Source of the DNA: Acidobacteriota bacterium
Lineage (GTDB): Bacteria > Acidobacteriota > Terriglobia > Bryobacterales > Bryobacteraceae
DNA length: 64,000 nucleotides
Direction: 5' to 3'
Assembly: GCA_947470805.1 (NCBI GenBank)
Contig: CANIVU010000004.1
Location: 62,001 to 126,000 of the forward strand
Notes under the pieces: generated by a model
Told to the model about the DNA's origin: nothing
The model's database searches: none
The model's input: only the letters and a program-made list of their open reading frames with translations
Position numbers and translations under genes: made by a program
In this document: positions 1 to 8,285 of the stretch, piece by piece
Position numbering within the stretch: the first letter of the stretch is position 1
How the letters are laid out: each line of letters begins with the position of its first letter

Positions 1-960
1 TTGCTGCGGCGAGAGGCTGGCCCGGTGGTGCTGCGGACGACGAATGGCGGGTTGATCTGGGACGATGTTTCGTCGAATTTGGGATTGGCGGCGGTGTATG
101 GCGTGGCGGCGGATTTCGAATCGGGCGCGGTGTACGCGGCGACCGAGGCGGGGATCTATTGGACGACCACTGATTTGACGGCGATGGGGCCGGCGACGGC
201 GTGGAAAAAGATGACTTCGCCCGTGGCCGATGCGCCGGTGTTTGACGTGAAATTGGACGCGCTGGGGCAGACGCTGTACGCGGCGGTTTATGGGTATGGG
301 GTGTATGCGGAGACGTCGCCGCATCGGATGCGGGATTGGAAGATTGTGAGCGCGGCGGATTGGACGGCGCGGGCGGCGGCTCCCGGGGCGCTGTTAAGCG
401 TGATGGGCGGCCGGGTGCAGAACGTGCGGGCGGGGGAGCGGCCGGTGACGGTGTTGAGCCGCGGGGAGCGGGAGACGCAGATTCAGTTGCCGTTTGATCT
501 GGAAGGGTCGACAGTTTCGTTGTCGTTGGAGGCCGAGGGCGGATGGGTGCGGTCGAGCCTGCCGCTGGCGGTGGCGGCGCCGGCGATTCTGGTGGACCGC
601 GATGGGACACCGATGGTGATGGACGGGGCGAACGGGGCATTAGTGGATGGTGGGAATCCGGCGCGGGCGGGGGCGTTGGTGCAGGTGCTGGTGAGCGGGT
701 TGGGCCGGGTGACGCCGACGTGGCCGGCGGGGATGGCGGCGCCGATGGGCGAGTCGGCTCCGGCGGTGGTAGCGCAGGTGAAGGCGTATCTGGATGGGGC
801 GGCGGTGGAGGTGGTTCGGGCGACGCTGGCGCCGGGATACATCGGGTATTATCTGGTGGAAGTGCGGTTGCCGGATGTGGTGAATAGCGGGGCGTCGGAG
901 TTATTTTTGGAAGCTGGCAACTCTCTGACCAACAAAGTGCGTCTCTATACTGAACCGTGA
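1..960 (+). CDS. Surface protein C-terminus: Asp-box repeats plus Solibacter-type C-terminal domain (5' truncated)
   Basis: The frame is open from the first base, so the N-terminus lies outside the window. The first ~110 residues look like the end of a BNR/sortilin-type beta-propeller: an Asp-box-like TTNGGLIW occurs near residue 14, followed by short beta-rich repeats. Residues ~115-319 match the domain found at the C-terminus of many Solibacter secreted proteins (TIGR03437): an SAADW/APGALLSVMG opening, a GALVQVLVSGLG core and a VRLPDVVNSGASELFLEAGN ending. That domain is thought to serve surface exposure or anchoring; its function is unproven. The stop overlaps a possible GTG of the next frame. 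Confidence 0.8.
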   Translation: MLRREAGPVVLRTTNGGLIWDDVSSNLGLAAVYGVAADFESGAVYAATEAGIYWTTTDLTAMGPATAWKKMTSPVADAPVFDVKLDALGQTLYAAVYGYGVYAETSPHRMRDWKIVSAADWTARAAAPGALLSVMGGRVQNVRAGERPVTVLSRGERETQIQLPFDLEGSTVSLSLEAEGGWVRSSLPLAVAAPAILVDRDGTPMVMDGANGALVDGGNPARAGALVQVLVSGLGRVTPTWPAGMAAPMGESAPAVVAQVKAYLDGAAVEVVRATLAPGYIGYYLVEVRLPDVVNSGASELFLEAGNSLTNKVRLYTEP

Positions 961-977
961 GGAGTGAGGAGAGCGGA

Positions 978-1517
978 ATGAATCGACGCAAGATGTTGTT
1001 GGGTGGGTTGGGGATTGTGCCGTTGCTGGCGCAGGAGCCGAAGAAGGCTGAGAAGTTGGCGCCGTACTACCCGACGCCGAACGCGATTGTGGAGAAGATG
1101 CTGCAGTTGGGCGGGGCGAAGAAGGGCGAGAAGATGTTCGACCTGGGCAGCGGGGACGGACGGATTGTGATCATGGCGGCGGACAAGTTTGGCATGCACT
1201 CGGCGGGCGTGGAGTATGACAAGGACTTGTATTCGCAGAGTTCGGAGCGGATCCGGCGGATGGGGTTGAGTGAGAAAGCCAAGATCATTCACGGCGATTT
1301 GTTGCAGCAGGATTATACGGCGGCGGATTTGATTACGGTGTATTTGTTGCCGGTGTCGAATGAGAAGTTGCGGCCGTTATTGGAGAAGCAGTTGAAGAAG
1401 GGAGCGCGGGTGGTGGCGCACGATTTTGAGGTGGGCGGTTGGCGGCCGGATAAGACGGAAGTGATTGAGGATGACGGGGAAGGGCGGAGTCACACGCTGT
1501 ATTTGTATAAGCGGTAG
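978..1517 (+). CDS. SAM-dependent methyltransferase with N-terminal leader
   Basis: About 179 residues. I chose the ATG at 978 over the overlapping GTG at 957 because a GAGGAGAG ribosome site sits just upstream and the protein then starts MNRRKMLLGG, a Tat-like or Sec leader ending near LLAQ. The Rossmann motif I, MFDLGSGDGRIVIMAA, lies near residue 55 and marks a class I methyltransferase; an acidic residue after GVEYD should bind the SAM ribose. An exported SAM methyltransferase is odd because SAM is cytoplasmic, so the leader may instead be a membrane anchor. The substrate is unknown. Confidence 0.75.
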   Translation: MNRRKMLLGGLGIVPLLAQEPKKAEKLAPYYPTPNAIVEKMLQLGGAKKGEKMFDLGSGDGRIVIMAADKFGMHSAGVEYDKDLYSQSSERIRRMGLSEKAKIIHGDLLQQDYTAADLITVYLLPVSNEKLRPLLEKQLKKGARVVAHDFEVGGWRPDKTEVIEDDGEGRSHTLYLYKR

Positions 1518-1533
1518 GTGGTGGGCTTTGGGG

Positions 1534-1539
1534 TAGGAT
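1534..1539 (+). promoter_or_regulatory. Putative -10 box (TAGGAT), leaderless start
   Basis: TAGGAT ends five bases before the ATG of the Uma2 gene and there is no purine-rich ribosome site between them. This spacing would put the transcription start at or next to the start codon. Inference from sequence only. Confidence 0.4.
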
Positions 1540-1544
1540 GAAGC

Positions 1545-2123
1545 ATGGCCGCGAATGCGATCCCGAGAGTGACGGCGGAAGAGTATTTGGCCGCGGACAG
1601 GGCTGCTTCGTTCCGGAGTGAGTTTGTGAACGGGGAAGCATTTGCGATGTCGGGTGGGCGATTGGCGCATGCCCAGTTGATTTTGCAGGTCGGCAGGGAG
1701 TTGGCGAATGCGCTGGAAGACGGGCCGTGCATTGTGACTGTCTCGGAAATGCGATTGCAGGTAGCGGCGGGTGAAACCTATGTCTATCCGGACGTGATGG
1801 TGGTTTGTGGGGAACCTGTGTACGGCGAAGGGCATCGGGACCTCCTGACGAATCCGTCGGTGGTGGTGGAGGTATTGTCGGAATCGACGGAACGATGGGA
1901 CCGCGGCGAGAAGTTCGCGCAGTACCGGCGCGTGGCGAGCCTGCGGGAGTATGTGCTGGTTTCGCAAGACGCGATGCGCGTGGAGTGGTTTACGCGGGAG
2001 GCGGACGGCGCGTGGACCTACCGGGAGGCGGTGGGGCCGGAGGGGGTCGTGCGACTGGAAGGTTTGGGTGTTTCGCTGGGGTTGGGGAGCATTTTCCGGA
2101 AGGTGGCTGGGGTTACGGGGTAG
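1545..2123 (+). CDS. Uma2 family (DUF820) restriction-endonuclease-like protein
   Basis: 192 residues, normal for the family. Uma2/DUF820 proteins have a PD-(D/E)xK nuclease fold. Here the YPDVMVV strand (near residue 83) gives the Asp and the VVVEVLSEST strand (near residue 105) the Glu, followed by the conserved DRGEKFAQYR helix. These genes are abundant in cyanobacteria and acidobacteria and usually stand alone, with no methylase partner; none is seen here. The biological role is unknown. Confidence 0.85.
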   Translation: MAANAIPRVTAEEYLAADRAASFRSEFVNGEAFAMSGGRLAHAQLILQVGRELANALEDGPCIVTVSEMRLQVAAGETYVYPDVMVVCGEPVYGEGHRDLLTNPSVVVEVLSESTERWDRGEKFAQYRRVASLREYVLVSQDAMRVEWFTREADGAWTYREAVGPEGVVRLEGLGVSLGLGSIFRKVAGVTG

Positions 2124-2185
2124 GGGTTGTTGCTGTCGCGGTGCGGTAGCGGGACGAGCGGGGCTTCTTCGGTTTGGCGGTTGGG

Positions 2186-2191
2186 TAGACT
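2186..2191 (+). promoter_or_regulatory. Putative -10 box (TAGACT), leaderless start
   Basis: TAGACT lies seven bases before the ATG at 2199, with no Shine-Dalgarno sequence between. It fixes the esterase start at 2199 rather than the upstream in-frame codon at 2127. Confidence 0.4.
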
Positions 2192-2198
2192 TGTTGGC

Positions 2199-3212
2199 AT
2201 GTCTTGGAAGATGATCGCGATGGCCGCGGTGTGCGCGGCGGGGTTGTTGGCGGCGGAGGGGAAGGGCGAAGTCACGCGGATTCGCGTTCACGGCGTGGGG
2301 CTGGAGGGGAATCTGGCGGGAGATACGGCGGACCCGGAGGTGACTGTCTATCTGCCGCCGAGTTATGCGAAGAGCCCGGGGCAGCGGTATCCGGTGCTGT
2401 ATCTGCTGCATGGGTTCACCGATCGGGACGAGCAATGGATGGGGATGCGGAAACACTTCATCAACGTGCCGGAGGTGGTGGACCGGGTGCTGGCGGCGGG
2501 CGGGGCGAAGGAGATGATTATCGTCATGCCGAACGCTTTTGGGCGGTTTCAGGGGAGTATGTATTCGTCGTCGCTGGTGAATGGGGATTGGGAAGGGTTT
2601 GTGGCCGAGGAGTTGGTTCGATATATCGACGGGCACTACCGGACGCTGGCGCGGGCGGAGAGCCGGGGGCTGGCGGGGCACTCGATGGGCGGGTATGGCA
2701 CCATTCGGATCGCGATGAAGCGGCCGGGGGTGTTTTCGAGCATTTATGCGATGAGTCCGTGTTGCCTGATTCCGCCGGCGGCGGTGCAGAACGCGGCGAA
2801 GGCGGAGGCGGTGAAGACGCCCGAAGAGATCGCCAAGGCGGATTTCGGGACGAAGGCGATGCTGGCTTCGGCGGCGGCTTGGTCACCGAATCCGCAGAAT
2901 CCGCCGCTGTTTATTGATCTGCCGGTGAAGAATGGGGAGCCGCAGCCGGGCGTGATGGCGCGTTGGATCGCCAATGCCCCGATCGCGATGCTGGACCAGT
3001 ATGTGGGGAATTTGAAGAAGCTGAAGGGGATTGCGATTGATGTTGGGGATAAAGACAGGTTGTCGGGGAGCGCGAAGGAGTTGGATCAGCTACTCACTTC
3101 GCGCGGGGTGGGGCACTCGTTCGCTGTTTACGAGGGGGATCACGTGAACCACATCAGCGACCGGGTGGAGGGGCAGGTTTTGGGGTTCTTTTCGAAGAAT
3201 TTGGTGTTTTAG
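2199..3212 (+). CDS. Secreted esterase D/FrmB-like alpha/beta hydrolase
   Basis: 337 residues with a signal peptide (MSWKMIAMAAVCAAGLLAAEG). The mature part has the putative-esterase fold (PF00756): a YPVLYLLHGFTD oxyanion strand, a nucleophile elbow GHSMGGYG with the catalytic Ser, an Asp in DVGDKDRL and a His in GDHVNH. The family includes feruloyl and acetylxylan esterases, S-formylglutathione hydrolase and mycolyltransferases. Export suggests action on polysaccharide esters outside the cytoplasm. The upstream in-frame start at 2127 would precede the signal peptide with unlike sequence and is not preferred. Confidence 0.85.
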   Translation: MSWKMIAMAAVCAAGLLAAEGKGEVTRIRVHGVGLEGNLAGDTADPEVTVYLPPSYAKSPGQRYPVLYLLHGFTDRDEQWMGMRKHFINVPEVVDRVLAAGGAKEMIIVMPNAFGRFQGSMYSSSLVNGDWEGFVAEELVRYIDGHYRTLARAESRGLAGHSMGGYGTIRIAMKRPGVFSSIYAMSPCCLIPPAAVQNAAKAEAVKTPEEIAKADFGTKAMLASAAAWSPNPQNPPLFIDLPVKNGEPQPGVMARWIANAPIAMLDQYVGNLKKLKGIAIDVGDKDRLSGSAKELDQLLTSRGVGHSFAVYEGDHVNHISDRVEGQVLGFFSKNLVF

Positions 3213-3216
3213 GGCG

Positions 3217-4320
3217 CTAGCCTACCGACATGACCGGGTCGCCGAGCACGTCCCAGCGCGGGGTGACGCCGAGGCCGGGTTGGCGGCTGGCGGCGAGGCG
3301 GCCGTGATTTCGCTGCGGGGCGCCTTCGGCGTTGCTGACGGTGACGTAGCTGTTGAAGTCGGTCGCGGTGAAGAGGAAATCGGGCGGGGTGCTGTGGGCG
3401 AGGTGCGCGATGGCGGCGGTGATGATGTCGCCGCCCCAGGTGTCTTCGATGGTCATGGCGATGCCGAGGGAGACGCAGAGGTCGCGGATTTGGCGGGCTT
3501 TGGTGAGGCCGCCGACCTTGGAGATTTTCAGGTTGATGACGTCCATGGCCTGGTCGGAGACGCCGCGGAGGACGGCGCTGAGATCGTCGATGACTTCGTC
3601 GAGAACGAACGGCCGGTCGGTATGGTGGCGGACGGCGAGACACTCTTCGTACGACAGGCAGGGCTGTTCGATGTAGACGTCGACGTCGCGGACGGCGTGG
3701 GCGATGCGGACGGCTTCGTGCTGGCGCCAGCCGGTGTTGGCGTCGGCGATGAGGACGTCGCCGCGCTGCATTTCCTTGGCGACGGCGCGAATGCGTTCGA
3801 TATCGACGTCGGGGTTGCCGCCGACTTTCAGCTGGAATTTCGTGTAGCCTTCGGCGCGGTAGCCGGCGACGTTCGCCGCCATGTTCTCCGGGGTGTCCTG
3901 GGAGATGGCGCGGTAGAGGGCGAAGTCGGCTCCATAGTGGCCGCCGAGGAGGGTGGCCACGGACTGGCCGGAGGCTTTGCCGAGGATGTCCCAGCAGGCC
4001 ATATCGATGGCGGATTTCACGTAGGGGTGGCCGCGCATGAGTTGATCCATGCGGCGGTTGAGGGCGCCGAGTTCGGTGGGGTTCGCGCCAATCAGGTTGG
4101 GGGCGAGTTCCTTGAGGCCGGTGCGGGCGCCGTTGGCGTAGGCGGCGAGATAGGCGGAGCCGAGCGGGCAGACTTCGCCGTAGCCGGTGAGGCCGGCATC
4201 GGTATCGACGGCGACGACGGTCGCGTCGAAGACATCGACGGAGTTGCCGCCGGACCATTTGTAGCTGCCTTCGTGCAGGGGGAGATCAACTTGATAGGCG
4301 CGAATGCCGGTGATTTTCAT
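3217..4320 (-). CDS. Enolase-superfamily (mandelate racemase/muconate cycloisomerase) enzyme
   Basis: 367 residues. N-terminal capping domain ([15 protein letters not shown]) and TIM barrel. Visible catalytic parts are the FQLKVGG strand with one base Lys, the metal ligands Asp in IADANTGW, Glu in YIEQP and Asp/Glu in VLDEVID, and a second base Lys in LKISKVGG. The overall pattern is that of the muconate cycloisomerase group, resembling hydroxyproline-derivative dehydratases/epimerases or dipeptide epimerases. The substrate cannot be read from sequence. The start overlaps the last bases of the neighbouring TauE gene by 4 bp, so the two are cotranscribed and the permease may serve the same substrate. 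Confidence 0.85.
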   Translation of the reverse strand: MKITGIRAYQVDLPLHEGSYKWSGGNSVDVFDATVVAVDTDAGLTGYGEVCPLGSAYLAAYANGARTGLKELAPNLIGANPTELGALNRRMDQLMRGHPYVKSAIDMACWDILGKASGQSVATLLGGHYGADFALYRAISQDTPENMAANVAGYRAEGYTKFQLKVGGNPDVDIERIRAVAKEMQRGDVLIADANTGWRQHEAVRIAHAVRDVDVYIEQPCLSYEECLAVRHHTDRPFVLDEVIDDLSAVLRGVSDQAMDVINLKISKVGGLTKARQIRDLCVSLGIAMTIEDTWGGDIITAAIAHLAHSTPPDFLFTATDFNSYVTVSNAEGAPQRNHGRLAASRQPGLGVTPRWDVLGDPVMSVG

Positions 4321-5192
4321 GAATTCTGTTTCTCAGTATAAGCGGATTGGAGCATGCGGACGGCGGCGTAGAGGATGACGAACATGACGAGCCAGCGGGC
4401 GGCGGTGAGGGGCAGGGATTTGACGACGAAGGCGGCGAGGGGGACGCCGCAGAGGCCGCCGAGGGTGAGGCCGATGGCGACGGTGGGGGAGTAGGCTTTC
4501 GCAATGACGAAGCGGGAACTGGCGACGGGCATGAGGAAGGCCGAGGAGCCCATCATGATGGGGAACGCGGCGATGGGGTTCATGCCGAGGAGGCCGACCA
4601 GGGTCATGCAAGGGGCGTAGAAGCCGATGCCGAGGGTGCTGATGGCGGCGAAGACGGTGTTGAGCGTGACGGCTATTACGAGTTTTGTGCCGGTGAGGCC
4701 GAGGGCGTCGCCACCGGCGGGGAAGAGGTCGAACTGGCGCAGGAGCAAGACGAGGAAGGCGAAGAGGAGCGCGCCGCCGACGCCGATTTGGACCTTGTGT
4801 TTAGGCAGGGCGGCGACCCAACCGGCGCCGAACCAGGAGCCGAAGACAGCGCCGGCGATCATGAGGAGGAGGGTTGTGGGGTCGACCTCGATGGCGGCGA
4901 TGTAGATGAAGGCCTGGAAGATTGTTGGAATGGTGTGGCCGGCGTTGAGGGTGCCGGGGATGAGTTGGTCGGGCACCATGCGGGTAATTTTGAAGATGGA
5001 GGTGGTGGTGGCGAAGGAGCCGATGCCGAGGGTGTCGAAGAAGTTGGTGACGAAGCCGGTGATGAGTGATGCCGTGGAGGGGGTGCGGTGGGTAGTGGTT
5101 TTGAGGGATTGAAGCCAGACGGCGAGATACGAGAGCGTGAAGGCCGCCAGGGTGGCGAGGGTGGCGAAGCGGACTAGGACGTCGGCTGGCAT
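4317..5192 (-). CDS. TauE/SafE family membrane permease
   Basis: 291 residues with about eight hydrophobic segments. TauE/SafE (DUF81) proteins move sulfite, sulfonates or other organic anions. The segment [18 protein letters not shown] is the first conserved motif of the family, and the second half contains the inverted repeat motif ([20 protein letters not shown]). It precedes the enolase-superfamily gene in one transcript. A nearly identical N-terminal copy lies downstream at 6265-6777. The start is supported by the TATCCT box seven bases upstream. Confidence 0.9.
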   Translation of the reverse strand: MPADVLVRFATLATLAAFTLSYLAVWLQSLKTTTHRTPSTASLITGFVTNFFDTLGIGSFATTTSIFKITRMVPDQLIPGTLNAGHTIPTIFQAFIYIAAIEVDPTTLLLMIAGAVFGSWFGAGWVAALPKHKVQIGVGGALLFAFLVLLLRQFDLFPAGGDALGLTGTKLVIAVTLNTVFAAISTLGIGFYAPCMTLVGLLGMNPIAAFPIMMGSSAFLMPVASSRFVIAKAYSPTVAIGLTLGGLCGVPLAAFVVKSLPLTAARWLVMFVILYAAVRMLQSAYTEKQNS

Positions 5193-5199
5193 TCGCTGT

Positions 5200-5205
5200 A
5201 GGATA
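5200..5205 (-). promoter_or_regulatory. Putative -10 box (TATCCT on the minus strand), leaderless start
   Basis: Read on the minus strand, TATCCT is followed by seven bases and the ATG of the TauE gene, with no ribosome site. The truncated TauE copy keeps almost the same sequence (CATCCT) before its ATG at 6777, so this leader belonged to the duplicated unit. Confidence 0.4.
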
Positions 5206-5367
5206 GCGTGTTGTGGGGTGCGGGATTGTGGTGCGCCGGATGGCGAGGTGGCGCGATGCTGCCTGGAAACGCACGGAATTGCGCGGACTCGCCGGCTACG
5301 GGGTGCACGGGTTCGAGAGGGGCCACGCGGTCTCGCTCGACCTGGGGTCCGCAGGACATGGCACAGC

Positions 5368-6198
5368 CTACCACGGCAGGATCCCCAATAGCTTCCGTCC
5401 GAGTACCGTGAGTTCGGCCGGCGGACCCGGCTCGGGATCGAGTTGGCCAGGCAATCCGCGCCAACATTCAGGGGCGCGCCTGGTGATCCACAACTCTCTC
5501 ATCCAATCGCGATGCTCCGGCGAGTCGTCTGGCGGCTGTAGGGTGACAAACATCGCCATCCTGGGCTGGTTCGAGAGGTTCGTCGCGGATCCATGCGGCA
5601 ATTTTGTGGACCAGAGGATGATGTCGCCCGCATTGCCTTCCACCTGCAAGGTCTCGGGGTGGATTATGCCTGCGTGACGGAAGTCGAAGTCGATATCGTT
5701 TGTGCAATTCTCTTCGAGCCACGTATCGAGAGTGCGGTAGATCGCAGGGATGCACTGAAAACCACCCCGGTTGGGGCCGATTGGACTGAGTAAAACGACG
5801 GCCTGTAACGTTGCCTCCACGTCGGCGCGGGGGTCTACATCCCAATGGATGTCTCCGCGGCTGCGGGTTGGGTGCAGAGGATGGACAGGTGGTCGAAACA
5901 TGCAGCGATTGATGTCCAACATTAACTTCCCGGTTCCGAAGTACTCGGAAAACACTTCGTAGAGGTTCTGGTGTTGGCGGATATCCCAAAGAGACTGTGC
6001 GTGGTGCATCGGGACGACGCCATCCAATACCGGCGGCCCGTTGTACCAGGTTCGAGGATCGCCGAGGTCCGCACCCACAAAGGCGGCGATGTCGCGGACC
6101 GCGCCGGCGACGAGGTTGGGAGGGATTACATTCCCAATCACCATGTAGCCTTCCGTTTCAAACTGCCGACGGCTACGCTCTTGGATCCAAACTGACAT
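5368..6198 (-). CDS. Phytanoyl-CoA dioxygenase (PhyH) family Fe(II)/2-oxoglutarate oxygenase
   Basis: 276 residues, typical length. The iron site is visible: His and Asp in IHWDVDP (near residue 118) and the distal His in LPHGSATN (near residue 202), with the 2-oxoglutarate Arg in QPRMAMF. The N-terminus (QFETEGYMVIGNVIPP) is the usual PhyH opening. PhyH members hydroxylate small metabolites; the substrate is unknown. The gene sits between the intact TauE gene and its truncated duplicate. Its codons are less G/C-end biased than those around it, which suggests arrival by transfer. Confidence 0.85.
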   Translation of the reverse strand: MSVWIQERSRRQFETEGYMVIGNVIPPNLVAGAVRDIAAFVGADLGDPRTWYNGPPVLDGVVPMHHAQSLWDIRQHQNLYEVFSEYFGTGKLMLDINRCMFRPPVHPLHPTRSRGDIHWDVDPRADVEATLQAVVLLSPIGPNRGGFQCIPAIYRTLDTWLEENCTNDIDFDFRHAGIIHPETLQVEGNAGDIILWSTKLPHGSATNLSNQPRMAMFVTLQPPDDSPEHRDWMRELWITRRAPECWRGLPGQLDPEPGPPAELTVLGRKLLGILPW

Positions 6199-6264
6199 TG
6201 GCTAAAGGTGTGCTCCCTCCCTGTTCTCCGATATCGCGTTTTCTTCCTCAGGCTACTACGTTAC

Positions 6265-6777
6265 TCAAATGCCTGGCGGTGGACACTTCGGTCCGATGCT
6301 TGTCGCCGGATGCTTCGGCGGGGCGGGTAGCTGTTGTGTTTCGGCTGACCTTTTTGAAGAGAATCCGGCATTTCTCGAGGTGAGTCGGAAAGCGCCGGAC
6401 CTTTTCATCCGAAAACTCGTGTGTGACACGGGTTTTCGGGATCCGGCAACGGCGCCGGCGATCATGAGGAGGAGGGTGGTTGGATCGACCTCGATGGCGG
6501 CGATGTAGATGAAGGCCTGGAAGATTGTCGGGATGGTGTGGCCGGCGTTGAGGGTGCCGGGGATGAGTTGGTCCGGGACCATCCGAGTGAATTTGAAGAT
6601 CGAAGTGGTGGTGGCGAAGGAGCCGATGCCGAGGGTGTCGAAGAAGTTGGTGACGAAACCGGTGATGAGGGAGGCGAGCGAGGGGGTGCGGGGGCTGGCG
6701 GTTCTGAGCGCGTTGAGCCAGACGGCGATGTAGGAGAGGGTGAAGAGCGCCAGGGTGGCGAGGGTGGCGGCCAGCAT
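6265..6777 (-). pseudogene. Truncated duplicate of the TauE/SafE permease gene
   Basis: On the minus strand the ATG at 6777 opens a frame whose first ~110 residues are nearly identical to the intact permease at 4317-5192; from SLITGFVTN to [10 protein letters not shown] count one substitution. Homology stops near position 6443, after AGAV. The remaining ~60 codons (AGSRKPVSHTSF onward) do not look like the permease and run to a stop at 6265. The DNA before the start, CATTCGCTGTAGGAT, is also shared with the intact gene. Only three or so membrane segments remain, so a working transporter is unlikely. Confidence 0.8.
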
Positions 6778-6806
6778 TCGCTGTAGGATGGCGCTTTGCG
6801 CGGGGA

Positions 6807-6812
6807 TATACT
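6807..6812 (+). promoter_or_regulatory. Putative -10 box (TATACT), leaderless start
   Basis: TATACT is followed by GGCGGC and then the GTG at 6819. No separate ribosome site fits. It supports GTG as the start of the glycosidase-like gene. Confidence 0.4.
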
Positions 6813-6818
6813 GGCGGC

Positions 6819-7898
6819 GTGATTGACCGACGCGCTTTTTTCTTCTCCGCAATGACGGCGGTGGCCGCGGCCGCGCCTTCCTCGTTTCTATCGCGGCTAC
6901 AGCCCGCCGTTGTTGGCGGGGGATTTGAACTGCCGAATTACTGGGTGTGGTGTGGTGCGCCGATCCGTGGGGAAGACGGGCGGTATCACCTCTTCGCTTC
7001 GCGGGTGCCGAAGGATTTGACGTTCCAGCCGCACTGGCTGTTTTGTTCGGAGATTGTGCGGGCGGAGGCGGCGCGGCCGGAGGGGCCGTATCGTTTTGCC
7101 GAGGTGGCATTGCCGCCGCGCGGCGGGGAATTCTTCGACGGGCGGAGTACGCATAATCCGCATATCCGGAAGATTGGCGACACGTTTGTGCTGCTGTATA
7201 TGGGCACGACTTACGAGGGGCCGACGCCGGATGCTGCGCACCAGGAGGTGTGGCGGTCGCCGCGGTATTTGGCGACGTGGGCGCGGAAGCGGATTGGATT
7301 GGCGACGAGCAAGAGCGTGCATGGGCCGTGGAAGCGGTTGGACAAACCGTTGTTGGAGCCGCGGCCGGGGGAGTGGGATTCGATTGCGACGACGAATCCG
7401 TCGTTGTGTCCGCTGCCGGATGGGTCGTTTTTGTTGGCGTACAAGTCGCGGAAGGAGAATTTGGGGAAGCTGCAGGTGGGGGTGGCGAAGGGGCCGTCGT
7501 ATTTGGGGCCGTGGACGCGGCAGCCGCAGCCGTGGTTGTTCAAGGGCGAGCCGGCGCATGTGGAGGATCCGTTTCTTTGGTATGAGGACGGGTTGGTGCA
7601 GGCATTGATGAAAGACATGACGGGGGAGATTTGCGGGGAGAAGCACGCGGGCGTGCATGTGACGAGCAAGGATGGGTTGCACTGGGACTTCGACCGGGCG
7701 ACGTTGGCGTATACGCGGAAGCTGCGGTGGAGTGATGGGAAGACGGTGCAGCAGGCGTCGTTGGAGCGGCCACAGCTGTTGTTTGATAAGGGCCGTCCGA
7801 CGCATTTGTTTGCGGCTACTTGTGATGGGCCGGGGGATTTGAAGGATATGACGCGGACGTGGAATGCGGTGGTTCCGTTGCGGGGGGCGGGGCAGTAG
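6819..7898 (+). CDS. Exported glycosidase-like five-bladed propeller protein (GH43/GH117-like)
   Basis: 359 residues starting at GTG. The leader MIDRRAFFFSAMTAVAAAA is Tat-like. The mature part has the repeated blades of a five-bladed propeller glycosidase: WVWCGAPIRGEDGRYHLFAS near residue 43, STHNPHIRKIGDTFVLLYMG near residue 110, TTNPSLCPLPDGSFLLAYKS near residue 190 and HVEDPFLWYEDG near residue 248. Acidic residues in these loops are the likely catalytic groups. The family (GH43, GH117 or GH130-like) cannot be separated by eye, so the polysaccharide substrate is unassigned. Confidence 0.7.
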   Translation: MIDRRAFFFSAMTAVAAAAPSSFLSRLQPAVVGGGFELPNYWVWCGAPIRGEDGRYHLFASRVPKDLTFQPHWLFCSEIVRAEAARPEGPYRFAEVALPPRGGEFFDGRSTHNPHIRKIGDTFVLLYMGTTYEGPTPDAAHQEVWRSPRYLATWARKRIGLATSKSVHGPWKRLDKPLLEPRPGEWDSIATTNPSLCPLPDGSFLLAYKSRKENLGKLQVGVAKGPSYLGPWTRQPQPWLFKGEPAHVEDPFLWYEDGLVQALMKDMTGEICGEKHAGVHVTSKDGLHWDFDRATLAYTRKLRWSDGKTVQQASLERPQLLFDKGRPTHLFAATCDGPGDLKDMTRTWNAVVPLRGAGQ

Positions 7899-8000
7899 GG
7901 ATGTGTCAGCGGGGGTATGGGATGGTGCATTCAACGGGGCGTTGACGGTGACTGCGCTGAGGAAGCCGGCGATTGCGCGGGACGGGTCTCGGCGGCGTAA

Positions 8001-8233
8001 ATGAAAGGCGCGGTGGCGATCCACCGCGAGGCGACGGCAATGTATGCGGTGAGGATGGCGCCGGCGTACCTGAATATGGGGGTTGGGCGGATTCAATTGG
8101 GGCGCGTGCTGTTGCGGCTGAAAAGCATCAGCCGGGGTTCGGCATATTGAGGGAGCCGGCGAACCAGGCGGTGAGTTGGTTGAACAACGCGCGGAAGAAG
8201 TTGGCGGAGGCTTTGGTAGTGCTGGGGCGATGA
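8001..8233 (+). pseudogene. Fossil of a TPR-repeat protein C-terminus (frameshifted)
   Basis: Two plus-strand frames read in succession give kinesin-light-chain-like TPR sequence: first GAVAIHREATAMYAVRMAP and GRIQLGRVLLRLK (8001 to ~8120), then after a shift PANQAVSWLNNARKKLAEAL and VVLGR to the stop at 8233. This order matches the C-terminal TPR tails of large acidobacterial Ser/Thr kinases and similar proteins. A stop directly precedes 8001 and no kinase domain is present. I see nothing coding in 7899-8000. Confidence 0.5.
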
Positions 8234-8266
8234 AAAAAAGCCCCGGTTCCTAGTGGAGACCGGGGC
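8233..8266 (-). terminator. Rho-independent terminator of the CotH gene
   Basis: GCCCCGGT at 8240-8247 and ACCGGGGC at 8259-8266 form a perfect 8-bp stem with an 11-base loop. On the minus strand it is followed by seven Ts (8239-8233). It lies 20 bases after the stop of the CotH gene. Confidence 0.9.
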
Positions 8267-8285
8267 CAAGGGTTGTTTGGGGGTG

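Noticed and set aside
1545..2123. Restriction-modification system
   Set aside because: Uma2 has a nuclease fold but there is no DNA methylase or specificity gene beside it; the two methyltransferases nearby look like small-molecule enzymes.
1377..2681. 434-codon open frame on the minus strand
   Set aside because: Antisense to the methyltransferase, Uma2 and esterase genes, full of Arg/Pro/His as expected for a shadow frame of GC-rich coding DNA; no domain is recognisable.
8001..8233. Intact 49-residue gene at 8001-8150
   Set aside because: A stop directly precedes the ATG, and the next frame continues the same TPR pattern, so a decayed larger gene fits better.
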